Shown here piece after piece: positions 35,039 to 47,103 of a DNA stretch of 64,000 nucleotides. The stretch is taken from contig ML677365.1 of NCBI GenBank assembly GCA_007922305.1, positions 14,500,506-14,564,505 of the forward strand, read 5' to 3'. The notes beneath the pieces are model-generated. The model did not search any database. It was not told where the DNA came from and saw only the letters and a program-made list of their open reading frames with translations. Made by a program: the position numbers and the translations under genes. Numbering within the stretch: the stretch's first letter is position 1; the number at the start of each line of letters is the position of its first letter. This DNA is from Dermatemys mawii. Its lineage: Eukaryota; Chordata; Testudines; Dermatemydidae.

Positions 35039-35348
35039 TGAAGAACACATCATACACAGACATACTGTTGCTCTACAGCCCTTTTGCCTAGATTCAACCC
35101 TCAAGCCTACAAAGATTTATGCATGTTTGACTTTATGCAGCAAATACTCTCTTTGAAGTTTATGGGACTATTCAGTACATAAAGTTGAACATGTTTAAAA
35201 TCTCTATAGAATTAGTGAGGTTCTGAGATGAAAATAGAAAAAAAAAAAATCAGGGAACTTGGAGATATTGGGCCAAGTTTAGTTTTGGTGTAAGCAAGCA
35301 TAACTCCACTGAATTCAAAAGTGAAACTGAATATTTGGTATTAAAAAC

Positions 35349-35354
35349 TTTATT
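35349..35354 (-). terminator. POLR2K: POLR2K poly(A) signal AATAAA
   Basis: AATAAA on the minus strand, 130 nt after the stop codon. It is a plausible polyadenylation signal giving a short 3' UTR. Confidence 0.6.
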
Positions 35355-35483
35355 TGACTATTTGAATAATTTACAACTGATATCAGAATGAAAAGTATGT
35401 ATTTGTCCACAACAGATGTGTACACAAACCAAGAAGTTATACTAAAATGAACCAGGTCAAAACAGCTACATCTTGAATTCACG

Positions 35484-35506
35484 TTACCGAGCATCAAAGA
35501 CAACCA
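35484..35506 (-). CDS. POLR2K: POLR2K coding exon 3 with stop
   Basis: 23 coding nt after ctattacag. It completes Leu52, then VVFDAR and TAA (35486-35484), the invariant C-terminus of this subunit. Confidence 0.95.
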
Positions 35507-38079
35507 CTGTAATAGCTAGAGTTAAAGAAAATGAAAGGGAAATTAAAAAAAAAAAATACAATCACAAGGCAGTCATGCAAAATGTATGAAGGCTCATTTT
35601 TCAGTTATCACAGTTAGCATTTGTTTGTATGCTTTTAAAAAATGGAATATGCTTTGCATGAATGATAGTATCTTCTATCGGTGTGCTTTTTACCTGTTTC
35701 CAATGCAATGCAAGACTACCAAAGGTTTTTTTGTTGTGCTTTAATTAACAAGATCATCACTGAAAATAATTAAGCTGTTATGTGTTCTTCCTCACATTGG
35801 ACCAATTCTTCAGTACTATCCCAATTTTTCATTTTATTTACAGCAGTTATCTTCCCCTGCCCACTCAAAACAATTTAATAGGATTGGGTGAAAGGATACA
35901 TCTTTTTGTTCTTTTCTTGTACATTATTCTGTACCCACATTCTCGACATCTGATAGGATCTCTTGCTTTTATTTCATTTTCTGTGTGACATTCTGAGGGA
36001 GGGGAAAAAAAATAAATACAAAATGCAAGATGTTATTTAATTTTGGAAAAGGTAATGAAATTCAAGATCTGCATTTGTGGAAAACAAAACAACTTTAGTG
36101 AATTAAGATTACTGCGAAAATCGAGTTCTTGCTTTCTCTTCAGGGTAAGAACTTTAAGCTAACCTGTAAAGTTACAATTTATGTTCTATTATCTTTAGTG
36201 AAAACAAAGTATGTGGTATTCAAATTACCTAGACAAACCTATGGACATACTACAAAAATGTGCTCACAAATAATTGTCCATACTGTGCTAGCAGCTGAGT
36301 GGTTTCATATTGCAATCCAAAATATTATATAACTGACTAAAGTGACTATCTGTGCAGCATGGCCCTGTGGCACTAACAACCATTACTCAAATAGATTGGA
36401 GATATTAAGAAAGACTAAGTTTTGTGGAGTACAACCCTGCTCTCTGGTTGCTGCTAAACTATCTACAGAGATGGCTTCTTCTTGGATCAATGATATTTTT
36501 GAAGGACAAAATTATTTTGCCTTTTGATGGCTCCAAATGGAAGGCACAGTATTTCAAAAAAATTCCCCCTGAAAACAGTATCTCAGACTCAAAAAGTTAT
36601 TGAACACTGCCCATAACAATTTTAGCTAAAAGTGAAGTGACCATATAGGCTTTTCTCTGAGATGTGATGGATGTTTTATTCTTATTTACATAGAAAAAAT
36701 AGGAGGAAAATACTGTGCAAATATGCTCTACAAGCACTGCACATTACAAACAGAGCAAATAATAAAGGTACTTGGAGAGAACTGCAACGTGTGACCTGTG
36801 CCCAATGATGGAAGTTCTAAAGAGCTAATTCCATATTGCCATCACTCCATGAAGCAAAAATCCATCATCTTAGTATAATTATTCTGAGTTATTTGCAGTT
36901 AGATGGCATGTCACCCTGAGCAAATATCGCAACTTATTACTAATAGTGATATTAGGTTTAGCAGATATTATTTCTCTCTTTCACACACAGCATCTACAAA
37001 GCAACATTCTACAGAACCAGTTGTAGGTCCACAAGCCATTTCAAGGCCTCCTCTCTGACACTGTGGAGATCAAATTCACCTTTGAATCCATATTTGGGGC
37101 ACTGTGTTATGATGTAGCCAATGGTTTGCATGTTCCCACCACACAGTCAGAGGAAGGGATGTCTGATTTTTGTTTGGATGAGATTCAGTGTGGTCCATAG
37201 TCTGCATGGCAGGTTGAAACTAGGATAGCACCTTATTGAGTCAGTGATAACATGCTTGTTTGGGAATGGTAAATGAGGTTCAGACACTGCCATTCCCTAG
37301 ACAGATCCAGAGACATGAGGTGGTCATGTGTGGTCCTCAGTGGTTTTCACGATTTCAAGCATCATTGGAGGATGTTAACCATAGCCTGCCAGATGGAAAG
37401 TTCTGAGTAGTCTTCAGCATGTTTATATTTTGATTTTGCACCTACATCTTGATAGATGGATAGAAGTTCGATGTTTATTAATACAGAAAGCTACAGTAGA
37501 GGCATTGAATTTAATGTCCATGTGATGATTCACGTGCTATGATTCAGCTGCCTTTCCACCAATTGGGTATGGCAGCTTCTCGTCCACATCAATGCACAAT
37601 ACTCTGTAACTAAGTACACCAAGGCCAAGACTAATGTTCGTAGCATCAAAGCAGTGCACTTGCAACTAAGGCCCATAGCTCTGAAGAACCTGAAGTGGCC
37701 CTTACATCTGACCATAATATCATGGAGGAGTACATTCAAAAGTAGCAGCTGAGACCAAAATCAGTAGTCTCTACTTTTTTCCTCCTCAACAAAAGAATCA
37801 CACACAACACTCTCACTGTCAAGTTTGGTGGTAAAACTGCATTATGAACCAAAGCCAATATACCTCAGTGTTATTCCTGACCATACATTCACCTTTCAAG
37901 ACCACCTCCAGAAAACAGCCTTTAAAGCAAAGACTTGCATCAATATTATAGAAAAATTAGCAGGACCAAGCTAAGGATCAGCAAACAAACATTATTAAAC
38001 ATTAGGTTTTATTCTTACCTCCACAAATGTAAATCATTGGCTGTTGCTTTGGAGGCTGAACATCCTTTTGGGAATCCAT
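35484..38079 (-). CDS. POLR2K: POLR2K, RNA polymerase subunit RPABC4 (complete)
   Basis: A shared subunit (Rpb12/RPABC4) of RNA polymerases I, II and III. Three minus-strand coding exons, 38079-38019, 35992-35900 and 35506-35484, join to a 58-residue protein, the same length as the human one. It starts [14 protein letters not shown] and ends KRLVVFDAR. The zinc ribbon Cys residues are C19, C22, C36 and C39. All borders are GT-AG, and the split codons (GGA, Glu, Leu) join correctly. The ATG follows an AG acceptor by 3 nt, so a non-coding exon lies upstream, probably in the CpG island at 39.1-39.9 kb. Intron 1 contains an inverted LINE. The exons are too short to stand out as open frames. Confidence 0.96.
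35900..35992 (-). CDS. POLR2K: POLR2K coding exon 2
   Basis: 93 nt, acceptor tccctcag|AA, donor AGAT|GTATCC. It encodes [20 protein letters not shown] and then [11 protein letters not shown], holding the other three zinc ligands. Confidence 0.96.
36000..37019. other. POLR2K intron 1, unclassified part
   Basis: AT-rich sequence between exon 2 and the LINE. No recognisable repeat or coding potential beyond chance frames. Confidence 0.5.
37020..37980 (-). mobile_element. LINE fragment with 5' inversion, in POLR2K intron 1
   Basis: The minus strand from about 37755 to 37020 encodes the C-terminal end of a non-LTR reverse transcriptase protein ([32 protein letters not shown], then a Cys/His segment with HIx-type residues near 37130). 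The segment normally just upstream of this lies next to it in the opposite orientation, plus strand about 37790-37980 ([20 protein letters not shown]). Both parts are broken. The clade is uncertain. The right end stops about 40 bp from POLR2K exon 1. Confidence 0.65.
38019..38079 (-). CDS. POLR2K: POLR2K coding exon 1
   Basis: 61 nt from ATG to G|GTAAGA. It encodes [20 protein letters not shown], with the first zinc-ligand Cys. The acceptor upstream is ttattgacag|AAC. Confidence 0.95.
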
Positions 38080-38080
38080 G

Positions 38081-39139
38081 TTCTGTCAATAAGAGAAAAA
38101 AAAAATCCATGCTCTTGATTAGAGAGGGAGGACTGGGAGACAAGGACCTCTGAAGACAACCCTAATGCCAACTCAATCTTCATTCGATGTGCTCTTCTTC
38201 TTTGGATAAAGCTTGGGGAGCATTAGTTTCTCCCACTAATGAAAGATTTTGTTACAACCATATATCACTCAAATCTCAATACCACTCACCTGTCATCACT
38301 TAGGGAACAAACAACAATACTGCTTACATATACACAGGCTAAACCGAACTATGCTATTCTACCCATTTAAAACACTGCCTAATCCTGCACTAACTTTGAT
38401 GGATGTGCTGGACAGAAACCTGGGGGTCAGCATCAGGCACAAAGTAGTAGTACTTTGCCTCACAATCCTAGGGTAGCTGGATCTGACTGCCACACCAATC
38501 AACAGCAAAATAGTTAACAGGAACTTTTATATAACATTAACATTTAATTATACTGAATCAGTTAGTTTAAACACATTTTAGGGCAACATCTGCCCTCAGA
38601 ACGTCAGAATAAGATATTTTTGCACAGAGGATCTAGGCCCCATCTCCTCTGCAGACTTTTAACAGAGTTTGTAACAATTAGTTGCATCACTGGTTCTAAA
38701 CACAGTTGTGTCTATAACCATGGTTACTAAGTGGACCAACTAAGTCAGTTACACAGGAGATCCTATCCCTACAGAAAACTAATATACTTGGCAATGGTAG
38801 ACAACTATGTGCCAACTGAATACACTAGCAAGAGCCAACATTACTTACCAAACTTTAACCACATTGCGTGGATACAAACCACGTTTAAAATCAGACATCT
38901 CATTGACTGGTTACAGACTCTGTTAAACGCTATGCCATCGCCAGGCACCTTGTCAATGCATGTTCTGTAGGCAAACCACCCGGTCAGTAGCTGCCCAAAA
39001 CACGGATATGAGCGCAGTGAGGCAGGGTAATAAGCGCAGACGCATATTGTGGTGGTACGATTGTTTTATGAAGTCACTCGCCGCGTGGGTGAGACTCCGG
39101 TGAAAGAACTGTACCACTAATTGGTTTGAGCTCTGTACA
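38081..39139. other. POLR2K 5' intron, nothing recognised
   Basis: Sequence between the first coding exon of POLR2K and its CpG island. It has moderate AT content and no clear element. Confidence 0.5.
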
Positions 39140-39900
39140 TCCTACGTGCTTACGGCTGGGTCGCCTGTGTCTTCGCGGGGCCCGATCCGGGACCCCGCAT
39201 CACCTCCATCCACCACGCGCCTCTGCGGAGCAGCCACCCCAGGCAGAGCTGAGAAACCCCAGCAGCTTTACCACGTGTTCACAACCTCGCCCGCCCGCCG
39301 AACCGCGTCTGCCCCGGGGCTCTGCTCCGCACCCTCCCGCGGCGGCAGGAGCGCGGCACAGGGGGCAATCAGTGGTTTGCTGAATACACGCGCAGGCTGT
39401 GCTGGGGGAGCGGGGGTGTCAGGAGTGAGGACACCGCCGCTGGGGAAGAAGACGGGGACAGCAGCCGGCGAGACCTCGATAGCAGCGCGGCCACAGGGGA
39501 GCGGGATTCGGGGAGAAACGCGCGCGGGGGGGGGGAAGACACCGAAGCCGCTCCGTACCTGTCCGCAGCGGGACCCGCTCCGCTCCTCTGGGGCCCAGCC
39601 TAGGACGGGACAGAGCCCTGGCGAGCCGCGAGGCCTCCTCCCGGAACGCGCAGCCGCAGCGTTCGGGGCCAGCTCCGCCCCAAGCTGCTCTGACGTAGGA
39701 CGAGGAGGGGTGGAGCTCGAGGGGGTCACGGGGGTGGAGCTATTGCTCCAGGTGCTGCAGGGCGGCCCCCAGGCGTGTCTGCGTCCCCATCCGCATACCG
39801 CGTGCTCCCTGGTTCTGTGCCCTGCAACCTCTCGGGCCCAGGATACTCTCGCGTCTCGACCTAGCTCCGCCTGCCCCTGGGTGGGGCTGTGACTGCGCCT
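39140..39900. promoter_or_regulatory. POLR2K: CpG island, probable POLR2K promoter and 5' exon
   Basis: A dense CpG stretch about 1.1 kb upstream of the POLR2K ATG. A candidate minus-strand donor, ACAG|GTACGG, is at 39558 and would end a non-coding exon. Long open frames on both strands here are chance products of GC-richness. As POLR2K is a housekeeping gene, a CpG-island promoter is expected. Confidence 0.7.
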
Positions 39901-39972
39901 GAGCAGCTTCTCTCCCACAGGTTTCAACCCCCTTCGCCGTTACAGTGACTCCCCGTGTATCTTCTTCACTAA

Positions 39973-40252
39973 GGGCTGGTCCTCACTAGGGCGGGGGATC
40001 GACTGTAGATACGCAACTTCAGCTACTTTAATAACGTACCTGAAGTCGGTGTCTCTACAGCCGACTTACCTCCCGTCCTCACGGCGGCGGTGGGCGGCGG
40101 CGGCGCGCTCCCCGGTCGACTCCGGCTTACTCCTCGCGGCAAGCTGGAGTCGACCGCAGCGCCGCTGGTGATCGATTTATCACATCCTGACAAGACGCGA
40201 TAAATCGATCGCCAAAAGACCGATTTCTGCCGCGCCAAGTGAGGACAAGCCC
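39973..40252. mobile_element. PIF/Harbinger-like MITE
   Basis: The ends are GGGCTGGTCCTCACTA and the inverse of AAGTGAGGACAAGCCC. The flanks taa/aaa fit a 3-bp target site. The interior contains two further palindromes (one built on ggtcgactcc, one on cgatttatc). The arrangement resembles the right end of the Harbinger transposon at 61868. Confidence 0.75.
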
Positions 40253-43200
40253 AAAGAAAAAGGGTCAGCAGGTAACACCAATACATGTTGCCGACTTCAG
40301 GGACTGATGGACATAGGAGTGCCATGGCAAGGGCAAAGCAATACTCTGAGTAATAGGCAATACTACACAACAGCTCTTAAGGGCTATTGCAGCAGGGATG
40401 CAAATTAAGGGCTGCCCTGACCTGTGAGAGGGGGCTAAGCCATCCCCAGCAATGGGGAACACAAGCCACCATCACCCTTTGATCACTGCATTATTGTCCA
40501 TACCATCGTGGAGTGAATCTGGTTTCCGAAGCACATCACACTGAGGGAAATTGGGGCAACCAGTGCTGGGGTATCACCATTTTTCATTTTGAAAACAGGA
40601 AAAAAATATGAAATATAAACTTGCATATACATAAATGCATGGATTTCATAAGCAAATGCAAAGACAATTACAAGCTACAATGAAGTTGGAATCTACTGAC
40701 CTCAGTAGAATATATTTGACTGTATCTGAGCTGGTCTATATAGCTTGTGAAACACAAACATGTGACTCAGACATGATCAGATGACTGCAGAATTTTAACT
40801 CTAGGAGGGCTGGTCTTTGCCTGAAGCTCCTTTTTTATTTTCTGGAGTTATATCACTTAGGCTCCACAGAGAAAGATCCAGGTAAATGAAAATATAGCTA
40901 TATATTGTGTGGATCTTACCATATCCTCCCACATTAATTAAGATAAACTTTCAAGCCAAAATACAGATATATATTAAATGCAATAGAATGGGATTTTGTT
41001 ATAACATCAATTTTCAACAGTTTCAGTGCATACATCAGCAGTCACAAACTAAATTGTGAAAGAAAATACCAACTGCTCTCTTATTCACAGGCTCAACACA
41101 AATTGTAGGATAAATCCTGTGTATATGATGGTCATTTATAGGTTTAGCCATGGTACCTCAATGACACAAGAATTAAATTTTCCCCTACAAAATATGAAAT
41201 AAATATTGTAAAACATTCAGTATAATTTCAGCACTTCTTTTAGGAGTTATACCAGCACTCCTGAATGCTGAAAGAAACTTAGTTTGGTCTTTCTTCATTA
41301 AATTATCACACTTTTTGAAATGTGTGATGGTTTGGATGTTTTCCAGATGCTTGTCTGATATTGCCAAATTAACCTCGAATGTGATTGATAGTATATATAA
41401 AATAAACATTTGGGAATAAAACTAGTTAATCATTTAGGTTTACTTCATGTTTTCTAAATTTGGATTTATCTTTAAAATATTGTAAAAGGTGTGGGACATG
41501 TACTGTAAAACAGAACTAAGGTTCACACAACTCATGTGTAATAATGTTTCCATTATTATTATATTTATTTTTACCATAGCACCAAAATTCTTTCCCCACC
41601 AAAAATTCAAATCTTAAAATAATCAAGAATTTTTGATGGAGGAAATTGTTTTAAGTGCACTCTTGCAATCACACACTAATAATAATAAAAACTGGTGATT
41701 TACCCAGCCATTCTCTGTAAATGTCCTTAGCCAGTATCAGCAGTGTCCATTCAGCCTCTTCCAATTAGTTAACTCAATCATTATTTCTTTTCAGTAAACT
41801 TAGGTGCATTTAACTACAGGGTTTTTTTACAAACTCATAAATTATTTTCCTCCAGTATTACTCCTTCAGGGTCCATTCATATTGTCATGGTAATCTATTC
41901 ATAACCCAACTGTAAGAAAGGTGACTTAAACTATATTGTTTAACTGAAAATAAGGTTTAATAAATTAAGCAATAAATTAATAATTTAGCTTGTTCCCATG
42001 AGAGAACTTCGGGTTTGAACAAGACCTCAAGAGTTGACTTTGGCCACTAAACATGTTCCTGGCAGACTCTGCCCTGACATATGTAATTAACTGGGACCTT
42101 CCCTTTGGTGTAGTTTAAATGCCAAAAGCATGTGCTTTGGATCTGTAGAAGAAGATGGGAGGGGTGTGTGAAGAGTAAGGTTAAAAATGCTCTTTGCATT
42201 ATTTATTTTAAATATTCAGCATACAAAAATGAAAAAAAGAACCTCTTGCGTCCTTTTTTTGAAAGCTGATTATCCCCCACCCCTTTTATAAAGAGGGGAG
42301 ATATATGGGGCATTTTTTGTTTTGAGGTGAATATGTTGTTAGTCTAAATCATTCCAGTATGTCATGGACACATATACTGCTATATGCAGTGTTGTAGCCA
42401 TGTTGGGCCCTGGATATTAAGAGTTCAATAAAAGATATTACCTTGCTCACCTTGTCTCACTTATACTGCTGTCAAAGTTTTCCTTCTTTGCTGCTTTTGC
42501 ATGTTGATCAGGAGAGCACAAGCCTCTAAGTCCCACCACCACAATTTATTAGACCTTCTTAAAATTTTTTGACTGAAGTAAAAGAGTTCCACCTGGGTTT
42601 GAATATCTGAGTGGATTTTCCCACAACTTCTGGACAGGCTCATCTTTAAACAGCTAAACTCCAATAATGCCTCCCTCAAATGTTTTTTGTTTAGTCATAA
42701 GGATCTTCCAAATCTTATGAAACAGATATTGCTACAGTAAACATTTCCAGCCTATTTATTGTTAAAATACTAAAGTATTTCATTACTTTAGTTTCCCCTT
42801 CTGTTTTTTCCTTTTAGCTTTGCACCCTCTAATAATAACTAAAGGCTGTCAAAATACTGTAATAGAAAGGAATTTAAAAAATTTCCTCTCAGAAGGACAA
42901 AGAACAGTACCTATCAATAATTTTTTTTTCTTTTGCCCCAATACTTCAGTTATATTCCCCAGATGGGTCAATCTGATACATTTGCAGTTGCATTAATCTA
43001 ATACAATATTATGTTTTACATAAAAAATAAAATAAATGTAAGAATGTCCCATGCTTGATTTTGTAACATTTTAAATAAGATTTCCTCAGGCTCCCAAAAG
43101 TTGTGAGGTTTTGCAGTCTGTCTAGTTATTGATATCATTCTCATCACCAAGGAGTCAGAATATGTTGATGTTTTGGTTCAAAAGGCAGGAAAAATGGAAG

Positions 43201-43730
43201 TTAGTGTGAAAAGGGGGAGAGGGTAGGCACAATCTGCCAAATTTGGGATTTTGGCTTTACATTATTTCTGAGTCCTCCCCTTTTGTTAGAATGGATTTTG
43301 GAGTTTGTTTCAATGAGACATTTAAATCAATTTTTTTTCAGATCAGTAATTCAAATTTCACTCTGTCCCAAACATGGGAGAAAAATGGAAGTTGAAAGGG
43401 GAAAAGACCCAAGTAAAGACTACAATTTTAAGTAGAAAATGGGTAGACTATGACCTCTGAAATGGGGTAAATAATACCTAATATAGAAAAAGCACAACTA
43501 CCATTTACATCACACTATTTGGTATTTCACATGTCCTTGCATTATAAATGTCTTCCTTGCCATTGTAAAATTAGCTTTCAAGACAATCTGTCAAGTCTTT
43601 TCAGCCACTGGATGTCCTGCCTTGAGGTGAATTAATTTTGAGTATGTGTGAAGTCAGGGGCAGTGCAGAGGGTTTTTTTGGCAGCTCTAGAACAGGAAAG
43701 CAGATGTTTTGTTTGCTTTGTTTTAATATG
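40253..43730. other. Intergenic DNA between POLR2K and FBXO43, mostly unclassified
   Basis: About 3.5 kb of AT-rich DNA with no gene that I can support. A Penelope-like fragment with a small inversion is visible at about 42365-42455. The minus-strand frames at 41185-41409 and 42461-42679 have no recognisable similarity. Confidence 0.5.
42365..42455. repeat. Penelope-like end fragment with internal inversion
   Basis: The plus-strand piece gtgttgtagccatgttggg...ggatatta is followed after a few bases by aataaaagatattacc-ttgctcaccttgtctc, which is the reverse complement of the part that normally follows it. A short relative of the first piece is on the minus strand at about 28566-28606. The family assignment is from recall. 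Confidence 0.5.
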
Positions 43731-43739
43731 TTAGCTGAC

Positions 43740-44009
43740 ACGTTTTAACAGGGTGCTCGTTAGCACCTAGGGGTTATCTGTTCTTGGTTTTTGTTTTTTA
43801 AACTCAAGTTAACTGATTGTCAGATAACCCGAGAGAGCTACCACGTCTGTATATGCTAGTCTGGATACCAAAACAGCACAATACCCCACAAATGTTAATT
43901 GTTGCAGGACTATCACAAACAAATGTGTAGGCTAATTTGAGTTAATTGGCAATAATCCAAATCAAGTTAATTTTTTTAGTATGGATAAACTGCTCGTGTA
44001 GACAGGGCT
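43740..44009. mobile_element. Possible Harbinger-like MITE, left end unclear
   Basis: The right end, cgtgtagacagggctta, has the TGTAGACAGGGC motif seen at Harbinger MITE termini, and repeated gttaa/ttaac words lie inside. I could not fix the left border. Confidence 0.35.
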
Positions 44010-44429
44010 TAGCTCCTTTCAAAACATTTTGTTTGGTCATGCTGGAAGCTAGGCTTATTAGGGTGAAGCCTCGTCACCTCAGACAGGCTGTCTAGCAGCA
44101 GTACCCCCTTGGGGTGACTAGAGGTGCTGTATGGGAGAAGGGAGAGACACAGCCATAGAAAAGTGCGGGAAAGAGGGGAAGAGAAGCAGCCCCCCTACAC
44201 GTGTGGGGAGAAGCAGGAAAACGAGTCTTGCCCTGGAAAGGGAGGGGGAAAACGAGGAGGTAAAAAGCCTCCGAAGGTGCAGTGGGGATGGAGGGGGGGA
44301 CACAGCCCTGGAAGTATTGGGGGTGGGGGAAGCAGGGGTAGGGCTCTGGAACAGAGCCCCCTTAGATGCCCCCATCACACGCACTGTGTATTTTCTGACT
44401 GATTATTGGGGGTGGGGGGATCACAGCTA

Positions 44430-45190
44430 GTCTCCCGCTTTACTAGGTTTGCTCCTGAGCCCTTCTTTCCTCCCCCACTTCCCCCGCGGTGCCAGGAGGC
44501 AGCTCTGAGGGGGGAGGAGGAAAAGCTACAGCGGTTGATAAGGGCGGGCAGTTCAAATCCAAGCGAGGGAAACCAGCAGCAGCCGCATGCGGGGAACCGG
44601 TGCAGGCTAGAGGCGGCGGCTCCTCTCCAGGGCAACGCGCTGGGGCTGGGGGCTTGAGAGGCTCGGCGCTGCCGCGGTGAGAGGCAGAGAGCAGCGCCCC
44701 GCGGGGGTAGTAGGGTCGGTGCCCCTCCCTGCTCCCAGACCCAGTCCGGCCTGTACCAGGTTGTTAACTTCAGTCCCCATCGATTCCCTCCCCCGCACCC
44801 TTATTGTGGGACAGACATTTCCCTTTGCCCGCTGAGTTGCCGGAGGAGGATGCGGCTCCTGGAGCCCATCAGTCAAGGTGACCGAGAGCCCTACAGGTGT
44901 TATTCCTTAGGTGGCTGGTCTAGTCAATTAGCCTCGCTGCTGTCGTTACAGGCACTAATTGCGGAGGTTGCAGCTAATAAAGACGTCGACTACTTGGTTA
45001 AATTAATTATGTTGTGACTTGAACGGATTTTGCCTCTGAGCTGCCTGATACCTTTGGAATGCATTGATTGCCTTTGGCCCTGCCTTCGCCTTGCTCCGGA
45101 GCGCTGTCCCCCAGTCAAGTAGCACCGCTGTCCGCATCAGGGAGCACTTCATCAGCCGAGGATCTCAAATTGCTTCACAAAGCAGCGTAA
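44430..45190. promoter_or_regulatory. FBXO43: GC-rich region, probable FBXO43 promoter and 5' exon
   Basis: A CpG-rich stretch at 44430-44900 upstream of FBXO43 on the plus strand. A good donor (agcagc|GTAAGT) is at 45187 and could end the non-coding first exon; the first coding exon begins with an acceptor at about 50780. The distance implies a 5.6 kb intron. Support is positional only. Confidence 0.45.
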
Positions 45191-46377
45191 GTAACATACC
45201 CGGTGGGGGTGGGATTTAGCTACAGCATCCTCCATAGTAATTAATATTGTTGGGTTGTAATGACTCATTTTGGGTCAATGAGATTGGGATACTTGCACAG
45301 CTTGATGAATGTAGGAGAAGCTTCAGGTAAAGTTTGTTTGTGGCAGAGACCCGACTTGATTTAAATACTGTGGGGAAAAAAAACTATTAATCTTTATATC
45401 AAGAATTCTGCTCCATCCCTTTGCTTAAAATACCAGGTTCACTGACAGAAATAATTTTGGTGATGCAGGTAATATACACCTTTAAAATTACTAATCTAAA
45501 AGAAGCCAATGGCAGGGTCAGCTCAGGAGGACCCAGTCCTCTGACTGGTAGTTCTTTGTACTACACTATGCTCTTTCCTTTCCCAGTAACCCTTGCATCC
45601 TTGGGCCACTTCATAAGAGGGATCTTCACATGGAACCTCTCCTCTCTAGATATCCTAATCCTCCCATAGCTTTGTTGTCAAAATATTTCATCCTGTAGAC
45701 TGCCAGGAAGCACTCTGTGGCTCATTGGTGATCCATAGACCACGATTTGAGAGCCACTGGTCCTCCAGCTGGAGAGTGGGGTCAGAGCATGGGGGCTTGC
45801 TTCCCTCTCTGGCTGGAGGGTGGGCGGAGCAAGGTAAACCCCAGTGCCTTAACTCTGCTCCCCAGCAGGAGTGCTGGGTGGGCAGAGTGGGTTGGGGTGT
45901 GGGGCTCCCCAGTTGGCTGGAGCCCCCCAGTCTGCTGGGGCTTCTGGGCACAGGCCCATTGTCCTAGTGGCTAATACACCACTGGTTCACCATGTCTCAG
46001 TTTTCTCACATGTAAAATGAGGATAATGACACTTCCTTTTGCAAAGTACTCTGAGCTCTATGGTTGGAAAGTGCTGTGTGGCATCTAAGTATTATTATGC
46101 TTCTAAATTATTGAATTTAAACATTTCCTTATATTAAAGGAGAAAACTCTTATTGAAACACAAAACCTAGCATAACTTGAATAAAGAAAAGTTTGAAAAA
46201 GGAATACTAAAAGAGGTTTTAAATGTCTTATTGAATTACAAAAAAAAAATATTTCACTCCAGTGGGAGATATCTATCCTCAAATGAAATGAGACTTGGTT
46301 TGTATGAATTTGATGTGTAAATGTATACTAGTAAATTTTGAAACTTTTTTTTTCTCTTTAATGTTGGATTTACAACA
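45190..46377. other. FBXO43 5' region: hAT end fragment and MIR-like SINE
   Basis: A hAT-like terminus (inverse of CAGTGGCTCTCAAATCGTGG) ends at about 45766 and is followed by GC-rich filler to 45960. A MIR-like SINE is recognisable at about 45985-46110 (ctcagttttctcacatgtaa, then aatgaggataatgacac). The rest is unclassified. Confidence 0.5.
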
Positions 46378-46380
46378 TTA

Positions 46381-46491
46381 GGCCCTCAATTCTTCAGAAT
46401 CTTATGTACACGCTGAGCTTTACACTGTGAGTATTCCCACTGAAATGAAAATTAAATGTTTGCATAAAAGTTTGCAAGATTGGGGCGAGGG
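46381..46491. mobile_element. Short Harbinger-like MITE (GGCCCTGMTCCTGCAA family)
   Basis: It starts ggccctcaattcttcagaat and ends in gcaagattggggc. TTA flanks both sides (46378-46380 and 46492-46494). Confidence 0.6.
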
Positions 46492-46970
46492 TTAGGAAGT
46501 GTTATCAAGAATGATTACGGATCATATTCTGTTTGTCTGATCTATTGCAGTGCTTCTCACCTACAATTTTAAGAATATATAGTTTTGTCAATCCAAGAAA
46601 GTGTATAAGAAGATCAGAAGTGCTCTTCTCTCGCATCCTCCCTCCAATTTTTTGGATTAAGTTTGTAGTGCTTTGAGAGATTATTTTAATGTGTCGAAAA
46701 TAATTTGTGCCTTATCTATCTTCCAGGCCAAATCTCTGTTACAGTGTTACATGAGTTCTTTTTTTCCTTCACAATAACCTCCCGTTCCCTGATCAACTTT
46801 TACTTCTTAAAAGTATAGAGTCCTAATTACAGCTTTTGATATCCTCTACTTTCAGTTGTTACAGTCAAACTGTATTACAGTCACTGTATTACAGTCAAAA
46901 TACAGCAGGAAAGGTGGAGGAGAGGAGGACAATATTTACTTTTAGCTCTAACATTAATGTTAGAAAGCAA

Positions 46971-47103
46971 GGCCCAGATCCTGCAAACACTTATTCACAT
47001 GCTTCACTTTAAGTGCATGCATAGTCTTATTAAATGCAATGGAATTATTAATGTGTTTAAAGATAAGTATGTACAGTACCTATGTTTTTGCAGTATTGGA
47101 GCC
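46971..47103. mobile_element. Short Harbinger-like MITE (same family)
   Basis: It starts ggcccagatcctgcaaacac and ends in gcagtattggagcc. The 3-bp flanks are not identical (caa and tca), so the borders are less certain. Confidence 0.5.

Noticed and set aside
39146..39927. Long open frames on both strands (248 and 219 codons)
   Set aside because: Chance frames in a CpG island; composition is Arg/Pro/Gly-rich and nothing supports translation.
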